The notes under the pieces were generated by a model. It did no database searches and was not told the DNA's origin. It saw only the letters and a program-made list of their open reading frames with translations. From positions 1,012,501 to 1,076,500 of the forward strand of contig JAEMWC010000196.1 in NCBI GenBank assembly GCA_016490735.1: 64,000 bases of DNA, read 5' to 3'. The number at the start of each line of letters is the position of its first letter. Positions within the stretch are counted from its first letter, which is position 1. Source of the DNA: Pachyseris speciosa. Its lineage: Eukaryota; Cnidaria; Anthozoa; Scleractinia; Pachyseridae. Of this stretch, positions 26,501 through 39,900 are shown piece after piece. The translations under genes were made by a program, and so were the position numbers.

Positions 26501-29500
26501 TCTTTGTCTGTTTTGCTGCCGCTTTGACTAATTATTAATTAATGAATTTGTCTTGTATTTAATGTTATTTCGAAGTGAGCCCTCTTGATGAGTTATTTTT
26601 CTCTTAGGGCAAACTTCGGCAATAAAATATGTTTAAATAAAAAATATATATATTCATGAAAAAATCTGAGACCGGAGGAAATAGTCCTGATAATTGAGGT
26701 CTGGATAATTGAGGTTCGACTGTAAAACTATCTCCCTTAACCCTGTCCTCCCAATGAGTGACTTATAGATTTTACCCTGTTTAACACCAGATGATTTTAC
26801 TTCTCAAAGGGAGACCCCTTAGGGGTAACTGTAACTCGAACAAGCCGTGTGGCATTATTTTTACCACTGAACAAAAATTCATGGGAACATTACACTGTAG
26901 TTAATAGAGGGAAATGGTTATGAAACCTAGCAAAGTTCTTTGTCATGTAGGTTTTTGTTAATGCTATTTTGGGGGTTGACCATGCACAAATAACAATAGG
27001 TGGTCATGCATGTTCATGCAACTAACCAATAGAAACATTGGGATTGTGTAATTCATGCATAGTACATGAGTGCAAAAAAAAAGATGTACACTATCGTGGA
27101 CCTTCCAACATAAATCTTGGCCTCTTTGTTTTGCTCCTTTGATGTTTGCCAGGATTCATGACCATTTCCCTCTGTTAACTGTGATGGGAATAACACATCT
27201 TTGTTTTCAATTTTCTACAGTAGATAGATTATTTTTAATCAAGGAAAACTGAAAAAAAAAAAGACTGCATCAGTTCTGTGGCAGATCAAATCTGCAAGAC
27301 TTTGCGTGATGAAATTTTGGGACTTAGGGGTTTTCTCCTTGTCCCCGAAGGGTCATAAGGCCATGAAAATCATTTTCCATTTTCACCTGTCCTGGGTTAC
27401 ATATCAAGACTTCGCTCAAGTTAGGCACATAATTATTTTTCATGTCTGGCTTGACAGCTCTTTACCAGGTTACAGTGCACATGTAGAGTAAAAACCTACG
27501 TATAAGAAGTCAATTTTTCCAAGTTAGCCTAACCAGATTCTTAATAATTGTAAATGGTGCTTACCAGGAAATTAGGTTGAACAGGCTCTTATGCCATGTT
27601 TAGACTTGAGTGTTCACCAAGGTATTGGAGTTTACTTACCTAGCTAAATATTTTGCGTGTGTAAACACCAACTGATACCATGGTAAATGCTGCTCGAGAC
27701 AATAGAAAGTTGACCAAGGTAAAAGTTCGATTAACCCTGTGATCAGGCATGGTTTAGGTCAGTAACCAAGTTTGAGATGACTGCATTGATGTATCTGCTT
27801 GCGGTTGCATCGTATTTCCCATCCCATGGTGTCGAGATTGCGTCAGTCTCATTCGGGCACGTTCTTTTTAAAACTTCATTCACGCAATCTAGTGTCCAAA
27901 TCCGGGCCAACCATGCAGAGTGTGTAATCAAAAATTAATGTACATCTAGATATTCTGAAGTTCTCTTTCCACCAATCTTCAGCAAAATGTTCATGTAAAA
28001 GGTTTTCAAACCAGAATTGGTTTTTCAATCATTACCACACATGTCTAGCGTGCCTTGTTTTGAGACAAAATCAATTGCTTTTGTCTTAAGCAACTTCTTG
28101 AGGTGCTCCTTAAGTAAGAGAAGCTGAAATATTGAGACCTGACTTTGCTGATCAAGAACAAGAAAATAAAATGTGAGGACTACATGAACCACAGCTTCTC
28201 TTATTAATGAAGGCATTTTAAGCATGGATTTTAGAATTTGCCACCATTTCGATTTGATCGTGAATGACGACAAGTTTACCTCGGTTATTTGAGCCAGTAT
28301 AAACACTGTACAAAATGTGCCAATTAAAGGTACCAAGAAAATAAAAATGGAACCAAGGATAAAATTGAACTACCCTATTATACACTTATACAAACCATTC
28401 CTGTATGCACTTTAAAGCTACAATGAATGTAACTATTGACTCTATTTGATAAAATAAGAACTTGCTTCGGGTTTTTACAAGCAGCTGCTGGAGATAGAAC
28501 AGGCGGCTGTGACAACAAAGGGGGCCGTAAGAAATACAAAGAAATACAAACTGAATAGACGGTAGTAAGAGGCATGATAGGTGGCGGTAAACTGCCGGTA
28601 ACCGGCTTTTATTGAAACCCCTGCTGCTTTGAAATTCTAGCCTAAACAGGTACTATGTAAAGGGGGGTCTAAATTGAAAATTTTAGCCTTAATCGATCAG
28701 TTCTTATATTCTAGGTTCTTATAATTATGAGAGTTTACTGTATCTTTGGCCCTCTTATTAGGGATTACATACAGTTGTACTCTTGGTGGTCCATGACTGG
28801 CTGCAGTATTAGAACAGAATAACTTACTCACTTCTTTATGTTATGTAGGAGCTTAAATGAACAGTGGAGCAATCACTTGAGCAAGGCCATGCTTTTTCAC
28901 CTTTAAAAAAATTTCACTGCTGAAATTAACTTTTATGGCCTGAAGTAAGGGCCTTTCCAAGTTGGTTTTAATACTTTGCACAATTTGTGTTTATTCAGGT
29001 TTGTGATCCTGAAGATGATAATTCACCTGGCAGTGTTTTTAACAGAGAGGACTTCAACAGTGAGAGGGAATTTACTTCCATTAATGGTCGTAAGTATATT
29101 AATCATGACTATAGATTCTTCCTTAAATAATATTATTGCAATCTTTATTCACCAACTTTTTACGACATGTAGCACCCCTTGTACTGCGCAAGAGTGAATA
29201 CTGGGCATAGCTTTTGTTTGCTGTAACCCTGTAATGCATGCCACACTGTAAGATGCCTCCTGATTATTAATTTTGATAACATGTGGTTTCAGAGGTGAGG
29301 GGTGAAATCATGGACATAATACGTCAAATAACATTAGTGTATCCAGTGGAGACATTTGTATTTGGAGCTGAATGGTTGTTACAAAGGGCCACGCAAACAC
29401 CTACAGCTGATGCTACTGGTATGGCATTATTTTCAACATCTATTTTTTACTGTTAATAGTCTATTAATGCTAAATGAACTGAACAGTGTTGGTAACTATG

Positions 29501-32500
29501 TTAGTTGTTTAGCGAAAATAATGTTTGACACTGAGGCTTGCCAAAATGAGCATTTTCTTCCTAAAACCTGCTGTTGTCTAAGTCAACATAAACATCTATT
29601 ACGTCACTTTATTCTCACCCCACATTTCTCCCACACGGCCCCACAAGCTTGCAGCTTTAAATATTGTTAGTAACTGTGTATAAATAAAGTTTCTTTGCCT
29701 TTTTTACCTTTTACTGGTAAAAGCTGGAGGAGGTCTAGAGTTTGAAAATGACCAAGATGATACTCTTAAAGTGCACCTAACCCCAAATTATTTTTTTCAC
29801 TAATATAGTACTTTAACCTATTCCAAAAACATTTAGACTTTATCCCAGCTTTGGACTTTTTGGGGGCTTCAAAACTTGCAATAAACTAAGGATCATTTGA
29901 TACATGACCAAGTCAACAGGGGCATGGGTCTTAATTCCCCATTTGACGTCACAAACTATTTTGCATGCATGTTTACAAAGACTGACCATGATGCAAATCA
30001 GTTTGTGACGTTAACTGGGGAATAGACCCACTCCCCTTACTAGCTTGGTCGCCATGACAGATGGTGGCTAGATTTCATAACTTTTAAAGCCTATTAATAA
30101 CAAGTCAAGATTTGGTTTTGAAAAGGTGCAGTGCATTTCAAATGGTGCAAAGATTTATTTTAGCGCAAAAATTATTTCCGGGTTAGGGGCTTTTTAAGCA
30201 AAACTGTGTCAACTCTTTAAAGGTGCTAGCTACACTAGCTGATAATAGTAAAGAGGTCCAGGTAATGTCCTACCTAGTTATTCATTTTAGCTAGCCAGCC
30301 AAATAACTTACAGATTATTTTCTCCATTCTGTTAACTAAAAATGTGACTTTTTTTAAATAGTGAGTGCACATGAAACAGAACAGGCAAAACAAGAATGGG
30401 ATGGGCTTACCCGGTACCTAGATGCAGTTATGTCAAGGTTTTTTAAAGTGGAAAATCACCAGGTTGGTGTTATATATTGTTCTTATCAGCTTTGTGCAAT
30501 TCCATAAAAAAAATCCATGTTTCCTCAGAGCCATCCAGCTCTCTTAGCATTTATTTTGTGCCAAGACCTTGCTGGCTAAGTAACTCAAACGGTAGTGGAA
30601 ATCAAAGGCTTAGGGGACAAGAAAAGTTCTTAAAATCCAAATGTTTTTATATGGCATTATGCAACTGCAGGGTGTCATTGATAGCAATTTCCAGTGCAGT
30701 GGGGATGTAGTATACAAACCAAAACCTCTTCGAAGGAAGGGTTGCTGGATATGATAATGGGATTTTACCATAGATGAAATAGATGGTGTGCGAATTTCCA
30801 GTGCAGTGGGGATGTAGTATACAAACCAAAACCTCTTCGAAGGAAGGGTTGCTGGATATGATAATGGGATTTTACCATAGATGAAATAGATGGTGTGCAA
30901 AAGTGACTACTGATAGCAAAGTAGTTTCTACTGATAGTGTATCAAAACAGATCTCAAGTTCAGAGGTGAGGCAGGTTTCTGCCACTGTTTTATTGAAAAG
31001 ATTAACCTTATTCTACATTACATGAATGGCATTAGGTGAACCATCAAGTTTACAATCTATACTAAGCAACTCCAGGGCTGTTATTAAGGTTTTCAGAAGA
31101 TGGTCTCTCAGAGAAAGTATCAGGTCAAAAATCGAGCAAATCTTCCTATAGCTGTTATGTTTTGCTCGTTTTCAGACTGAGAGTAGCTGGCTGATTTTAC
31201 TATTAATAGCGGGCTATAAAACCCAGTTGCCAGCTTCTAATGACAGCCCTGAACTCTTGTATAATAGCTTTAAATGCATTGTTTTTTCTTTCTTGGAGAA
31301 ATTAGCTATACAGCTACTCTTGTAAATCCGAGGTGAAATAAAGGTGATGTATGTAAACTATGTAATTGTATTCCACCGAGAATGGGTTAGTTAATTTTAA
31401 ATGCTCTGTACATGTAGTTCTTCAATGAAGCCATAGCAGTTCATTACCTAACACTGGGATATCTGCATCTCTCATCTTGTAGGAGGTCATAAACGGACAG
31501 GTAACATTTTGTGGAACACCTGTCACATTCATTGAACTGGTCAGAAAATGCATCCAGGCTGTCTTGGCAGTGGATTCCAAGGTCTGTCAGAATAATCACC
31601 ATGACTATTAATGTGGCTTCATTTTACTCACAAAGGGAGAAATTTGTTAAGGTTACGAAGCCCTGTATGATGAGTGACTCGTTGAATCTTTATGACAGCC
31701 CCGATAGCGATACACATGACATGATAATTAAATACCTCTTACTAACCGAGTTCGAGGTCCGTACTGTAAGTTACGGACCGAGTTTTTTCTCGTTTATTTA
31801 TGGCCCCAGCGCGAAGCGCGCGGGCCATAAATTAATGGGAAAAAACGAGGATCTGTAACTTACAGTACGGACCGAGAAAACGAGGTCAGTAAGATATTTA
31901 TTATATCTCTGAGGTTAATCCGGCGCGCGGGAAAGAAAACTAGTTGAAGTCAAGCGGGCCGTACTGTAGAATACAGCCCGCAAAATTGACCAATCACAGC
32001 GTGCGTACTAAGTGAGAGATATAATAATTATTACTGCATGAGGTTGAACTTGATAGCGAGAATTACTGTGGCTGGGGTTTGTGTTATCTGCTGAAGCCCA
32101 AGGCTGTGGAAGACAACACCATCCAAGGCCTTGATAATTCTCACATTGACTATTAATGCGTAAGCAGAATTTGTGTTTTTAAAAACAGTTATCCAAGGCC
32201 TTGATAATTCTCACATTGACTATTAATGCGTAAGCAGAACAGTTATAGCACATGCTTACCATGCTGCATGAACTTGCTAAACAACTTTATTTGTAGGCTT
32301 AACTTGCAACCTAAAATGCAAGATTTTATGAATTCCTACTCTAAAACAAGTCTAAAACAAATTAATGAAACTTTTGACTGAACTCAGACATTTGGTATTT
32401 GATAAAAGCTTCAATCTGTAAACAAATTAATTCTTGAAAAGCTTCATCATACAAAGGTTTTTGTCACATGTGTTAAACCAATGTCTGCATAAAGAATGAT

Positions 32501-35500
32501 GTCACTTCTACATGTTTAAAAACTATTGTCTGTGGGTGTGACATCACAATAACATTGCTAGCAGTACTCATTATCAGCTCCGTGTTTGCAGCCAATCAAA
32601 ATTATTATGTTGTACTTTTCATTTGATTGCAGGATGCTAATATTTTAGCAAGTGTGACAGACTCTGTCCAGGCTCTCTATCCTTTCCTTAAATATCATGA
32701 AGACTTACTCATGGCCAACCTTAGCAAGGTGAACAAAATGACTGTGTGATTTGAAATAATGCCCATTTAGTCTCTATACACCCTATAAATTAGGTAGTGA
32801 AAGACTTGATTGGTTTTGTAATGGCAGCTCAAAATTTTGTTTTCTTTTGAAATGGCGAAGGAAGTCACAGACTTGCAGTGTAAAACATTTCTATCTCCTC
32901 AACTTCCACACTCTCTAATTTATCATTTACTTAATCTTGATAATGATGTCTGTAGGACCAAATTTTGTTGGACTGGTACTATTGATGTTGGCATGTTGGA
33001 TTGACATGTTCTTTTGGCACCTCATGCTGAGTATCCTGTGATAGGCTAGTGTCCAGTCCAGGGGGGGGGGGGGGGTGGTAATACTTTGCAACACGTCATG
33101 GCATGAATTTTGCTGTGAACCAGAACCAGAACCAGAACTTGGGTACAGGAGTGTGAAATGGTTGATTGGAGCACAGTATAGACATTTTCATCAACCTGCT
33201 GGTGGTCACCTTATTTGAAGGGGTGCCTGAATAAAAGCCCCAAGTGATTTCTGATCAATTGCTGGATTCTCCTTTCAAATTACCTTGTATTCACGTGTGA
33301 AACACAATGAGAATTATTAATGAGATACAGTAACATCAGAAGTCACTTAGTGCCTTATTCCATTTCTGGGCAAGAAATCATACAAGCCACATGCATCAGG
33401 CTTTTAAATTGCATTCAGATTTTTTTAACGTTGCATTGACTTTAATAAGTTCAATTGTATTCATTCAATTGGTTTTTCATTGTTAGTTGTTTGCTGTGGT
33501 CCTGTTTAACACAACTGGAGATCCTAAGGTATTAACCCCACTTAGTTTATTATACACAGTCATTTATGAAGGATTTACCAGTCATATTTCTTAATGGTTA
33601 AAATGTCCCTCTGCCTTAAGTTCCAAATTGTGTGTTGTTTGTTTGTCTGTGTTTCTGTATGTTCCCCCATTAGCTCTCCATCAACCGCATTTTGTCACTT
33701 GATCAATGTTGCAATGTTTAGCTTTATTTAACCCAGCAAATCATACATTACAGTTTTTTTATTTCACGCAAAAGTGGGATAGGTGTTAGCAATCTGACTG
33801 TCATGCTGCCACTCCCTCTAAGGTGGACACTGTCAGAACCAGCTCATACAGTGTAGTGTCTGCCTTAAGTTCTGGCTACACAAGGGAACAATGTTGCAGC
33901 AACAATTTGAGCTTGCGCATGTTTCCACGATGTTTCCCTGTGTAGCCACCTGAGGAAACATTGTTGTGACAACAAAAAATAATGTTTCTGAACTGCCTCA
34001 AGGAACATTTTTTGTTATCGCAACAGTGTTTCCTCGGGTGGCTAGATGGGGAAAATTAGTGGAACCATGTGCGAGGTCAAATTGTTGCAACATTGTTGCC
34101 TCGTTTAGCCAGAGCTTTAGAGAGAATTTATCACAGAGAATACAGTATGGAGCAATTTGCCCAGGCCAGGAAAAGGTGTCCACTTTACAGTGGTGTCCAC
34201 ATTGATGGGGGTCATTGTAATTTTAAGGCCTGTTTTTGCTTAGTTCATTTTTAGGCTGTATTTTGGTTGGGGTGGGGGTTATTTTCTTTGTTTGTGGCTT
34301 GTGATGCTGACACTGTACTGTGATTTTGTGCAGGGTCCTTGGAGTCTTGATGTTCTTCATGCTCGCCGTCATGCTTGTGCTGCTGTCATAAAAGTTTGCA
34401 AAGAGTTTGGAACATTACTTGTGGTAAGCTTTGTTCATGCACATTTTCACTTGTGGATTTGTGTATTTGTTCAGTGTAGTAGACTATACAGGGCTGTCAC
34501 TAATTTTTGAAATAGGCAGGGATGTGCAAAAAGTAGCCTGGGATTCTTACTGTTGTGGTATAGTTGATATGTTGTATTTCTATCATAGTAGCTGGGATCT
34601 AACTCAGAATCCAGATGTTGTCATACAGTCAATGTGACGTTTTTTAGTGGGGGATCTAGAGTCCAGAATTATCAGTATTGGCCGGGGAAAATCCCTGGCC
34701 GTCGGCCCTTAATGACAGCCTTGCTGTAGATCATTACATTTAGTATTTATCATTACACATTACTATTGATGGGGTATGGTGATGATGATGATGATGATGA
34801 TGATAATGATGTTAATGTTGAAGGGAAGATGGTGGTGATGGCAGGTGACAGTGATGGTGTTGGTGGTAATAGAGATGGTGATGGTAATGCATGCCTGGTG
34901 ATGGTGATGAAAACGATGATTGTGATGGTGTTGTTGTTGATGGTGGCGATGATGATGATGATGTGAATATAAAGATTGTGATGATGGTGATGGTGATGAT
35001 TGTACAGGTGTTAGTGCTAATGATACAGATAGGTGATGGAGATTGGTGATGGTTATAGTTATGATGGCTAATTAAAAGGAGGTTTCATTTCAGCCCATAT
35101 TTGATGGCCTGAAGCAGCATGTACAGGGCTTGTTTGTGGGAGAGTTAGTTCCTGTTAAGGACAGATGCACATTAACAGAAGCATTAGTTATTGCCAGGTG
35201 ATGCATCTCACTACTAACTGTGAACTAGCAATTATTGTAGTCTCTTCGTAGCACTGCATGTGGACAGTATCATATCTCTTTTGGATGGAAATAGTGTTCA
35301 TGATGAATATTTTAGACTGCAAGCAGTCCCTCTTTCTTTCCTTCGTCGATATTTTGAGCGAGCATGAAGTGTGAGCGAGTGAGCGGAAGTCACCAAGTGC
35401 AAAAGGCTTGCTCACCCTTCGCACTTGGTGACTTCTGCTTGCCCAAATTTACACTTGCTTGCGCTTCACACTTGCTCAAAAAATCAACAAAAGGAAAGAA

Positions 35501-36909
35501 AGAGGGACTGCTTGCAGTCTATGAATATTTATCTTCAATTGACTCCCTGAAAACCCCGTATAGCTCAAGTTTCAACCACTAGGAGCTTAGGAAATTAAAT
35601 GTTTACTAAACTAATTAAAAGTGCTTACCACAGTAATCTGGATGCCAATTTGTCATTGAAATCACAGTGACAACCTTGAGTACAATATTATTTGTGATAA
35701 ATAGCTTCAAGTGATTTTGAAAGTTCTCAAAGAGTACTTATTAATCCAAAATTTTCTGACAAGGTTGTGATTTTATATTAATTTTATAGTTCACTCAATA
35801 AAACTACGATTAATGTCATGCACAATAGAAAGGACACCGTTTATGTGGGAAAAAGGTAGGGGGGATAAGTGTTGTCCCGGACCCGAGAGCTGCCTGCCAC
35901 ATGCGAGGCCAGTACTCGGGGTTAGTATCAGCGAGTGGCGTATAAGGTCGTGAGATGGGTGTCACAGGGCACAGAGGCAGGGTGGCGTGTACCTATGCCA
36001 AGCTCCAGGAGGGATGGTAGGTAGGGGAAGTGGATTTGCCCACCGGGTATAACATCATAAATGGAGCAGATATACACTAGCAGCCTACAAAACAATGCCC
36101 TATAGGAGGGTGGCAACAGTACGAATATGAGAGGAACGTGGAGGGTGGGTGGAAAAATAAAGGCTCGGTCAAGCAGCTTAACTGAATTGCAAGTGAAGAT
36201 CGACTGCGATCTCGGGCGTAAACAGGAGAAGACTGTGCGGAGCAGATTGGCTGGCAGTCTGAGAAACACGTGCAAGCTATCTTTTCATTGGCCGGTAAAA
36301 ATAGTGGGATATGAGTACGTGTTTGTGGTACAAAGGCGGGCAAGAAGTTGCCGGAAAAATATGTCCACGGGGATCGCAAGGTTCAATTGAGCTAAACATT
36401 AACTCCAGTTTATGCTTTTGCAAAAACAGCCAATTATATGGGGTCATACCAATTTTTCACTTACGGTATCATTTTATTCAACTAGAAGTTCCACCAAAAA
36501 TTATTCCAGAAAATCGCAATTTCAGTTTGTCTTTTTGTCTGATAATTTCATTTGTCCACACCTTCACATTTGCCATGTTTGTCTTCGCTCATGTGCTGTT
36601 GTCATGGAAACTTCAGCTGTACTGCTCTCAACCAGTCTGAATTAAGTATTTTTGTTGAGCATATTATAATATGTGGCTGTATTGGAAACCCCAGCTTCAG
36701 GCCATTCTCCTGTATGAGACTAGCTGCAGCCCAGGAAGGTGACCTTCTACAATGTTGATGATACTTTTTTTTCTCTGTGTATTGTTTTTAGCAATAACCT
36801 GGCTCAGGAGAAACAAAATGCATTCCTTAGTGAGCTAATGGATCCCATCAGAGAATTATGGTTGAGTGAGAGCATACAAGGGTGAGTTTCATCAACCTGA
36901 ATGATGATT

Positions 36910-36953
<44 letters not shown>

Positions 36954-39900
36954 CTTTATTTACCCTCGGTGGTATTTATAGCACAAAGGCTAGTGGGGCC
37001 GAGCAAATACAGAAACAAATAAAGTCAAATTAAATCAACTGAACTGAAATCAAATGAAATCAAATCAAATGTTGGTTTTTGGGGAGAGGGGAAAACCGGA
37101 GTACCCGGAGAAAAACCTCTCGGAGCAGAGTAGAGAACCAACAAACTCAGCCCACTTATGACACCGAGTCTGGGAATCGAACCCAGGACACACTGGTGGA
37201 AGGCAAGCGCTCTCACCACTACGCCAACCCTGCTCTCCCAATTTTGTTGCTGTACCACCTAACTCCATGCAGTTTCCTCTTGCATTTTTGATGACTTGCA
37301 TCTAATTTCTGTCCCATGGATAGCGCCATCTCTTCTCCGCAAAGTTTTGTCTCATTTATGGGAATGGACCAAGATCCAGGCTTGCTTTATCAGAATGGTA
37401 TGCCAAAGTTCTTAATTAAGTTAAAGATAAAATTATACCCTCTTAGGGTTTTAACCAAACCTTGCCCTACAAAATAATTATACAAAGTACATTAAAATTT
37501 AACAATTATTGAAAGTTTGGCTCTGCCAACCGAGTTAATTGATTGATTTTTTGCAATAAATTTTGATTTCAAAATGACTTGTCTTGCGATTTTGAAAATT
37601 CTTATAAGTGTGCCTTGTGTTTTAAACTTGATGCTTGTTTTTTATATCATACATAGTGCCATCGCTGGTGTACATGTGTTCCAAACATGACTTGATTTTA
37701 TTATTTATTTAATCCTTTTAAACCTACATGTAGCATTGACCAGGATCAGTTTTCTCCCTACAATATTACTACTTGATTGAACTCCTAGATGTCGTGAGAA
37801 GGAAGGGAGTGATCAATGGAAATGAAGTGCCTTGATATTTTTAAAACCTAATTCTCATAACTATATCCATGTTGATGTCAGGGATTAAAAGTTTAATAAA
37901 TATAATTTTTTTATTTAACTATTCAGAGGAGCTGAGAAGAAGAAGATTTGAAGTAAGTTGATTAGGATTTTGGAATTGTTGTTTAAGGTGGCAGAACTTT
38001 CCAGTACTTTTATTTTGATAGATCATTACTACCAATGTTTTTATGTTATTACCCTTATAGTGGTATCAAAGAAAGGCCCAAGTTTTGAAACTTTTTTCGA
38101 CATAGTAGGTTACCATAGCAACACTTTAACTTGCTAAAAGACCCAAAATGTTAGCTTCAAGTGAGAATAACTCAAAAACGAGTTCAGTTATCCCATTTAA
38201 TATTGTTGATACAGAGCCACTTTAAATTTTGGAAAAGTTAAGGTGGCTCTGAATCCCATTCTACAAATTTGTCTAAACTTTAATTTGCAAAAAGTTGGAT
38301 CTAGACACGTTTATTACAATAAAAAATGGGGGTCACCCAGTTTGGGGAAGCTAAAATGAGGGGTGTTTCTAACAGGTTACAGTGTTCTTATGGCAACCTA
38401 TTGAGTGGAAAAACTTTCAATAACTTGTTTACCAATGAATGGGCATCTTCCTGATAACCACTATAAATGTAACATTTTGTAAAGATTGGCAGTGATGATC
38501 CATCATAGTACAAGCTGGAATGTGCTATAAACCTGTATTATCTCTGGTTCTCTTTATGTTTGTTGCTGAGATGCTCTTGTCTGGTTTCATAAATTTATGG
38601 TTTTTATAATTATTCTAATTTCACAGGTCATGTTATGTGTGACCACCATAATGGCTGTTGTCCGACGCTGTGCATCAGCCAGTTTAGAGGTAATGTGAAA
38701 GTTGTATGTTAACATAGTTTTCATCGTTTCACCTTTCTCTAAAATTGTATGTCATGGGGTGATGCAGAATGCTTTTACTTTACTGGGGGAATGGTTTAAT
38801 ATTTAGTGAGATTGTTGAACATTTATGAAAACCTGTGTCTAAGTGTCCTGATTTCAAAGGGTGTGGCACTGGGGCAGTTGGAGATCAGGATGACTGTTGC
38901 CAGGTGGACATTGTTAAGAACATTGTTAAGGCTCCCAGAGATTCATTTTACCTGACCTGGCATTTTTTGTACTAACGGTTTGACACATGTGCTTGCTGGG
39001 AGGGCTGCCGTTTCAGCTTCAGATATAAGCTGACTCCATGAGAAAAATTGCCAGACATAAATTATTGATATATATTATTGAAGAAAGTCTCCCATTCCTG
39101 TTGTCTTTTTTAAAATCATTTTCAACTCTCACTTGCAGTCTGTCTTCAAGATAGTTACCAGCTTTATTAACTGACTACTTGTCACTTATGTCTGCCCAAA
39201 AGTCCAACCAATTATTAAAATACTGGTAATCTTTAAGGAATATTTTTATTCCAAAAGCCTAAACAAATTTATTCAATTTGGGGATGTAAGAAACCAGTCA
39301 AAAAGTCAGAGAGGGGGGTGGTCTTCATATTTTGAGCCCTTGGCAAAGGGGGGAGGGGGCGGGGGGTCATGCAATTGGTCCATCTGGATGAGGTGCCATT
39401 TGTAAAGCGCCGGAATTACTTTCAAGATTCTAAGTGCATGGTGATGGACTCTTGTAAACCAGTTCTAACTTGTTTCTGTGCAGAAGGCGACAAGAGAGGG
39501 GCTGTCCATTGGGTCAATGCCTAATGGGACTCCTTACGTGCACAATCCATGTGCACCCCATGTCTTGCCATTACTTGGCAATCTTATCCTGCTAACAAAG
39601 TAAGTGATTTGTGTATTTCATGAATGAATTGCCACGTACAGTGTACATGGCAGCTTTATTAATACGAGTCACTTAGCAAGCGGTTTCTTAAAAAATGATC
39701 TTAAAAGTAGTTTGTACAGTCTGTGAGTAATGTTTGCAACAATGCTTGTGTTTATGCTGTTTAGTTATTTTGTGGCTTTTTAATACCTGTAGGTGTTTTT
39801 CAGCCTGTAAATTGCACACCACACTCTAGTCATTTTCTGTTGTGTAATTTTTGGACAAAACGGTGGTAAATGACTTGATTTGTGCCACTGAGTTTGAAGA

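Noticed and set aside
35928..36390. Overlapping frames of about 100 residues on both strands
   Set aside because: GC-richer intron patch without splice-flanked structure or recognisable domain; perhaps an unclassified repeat.
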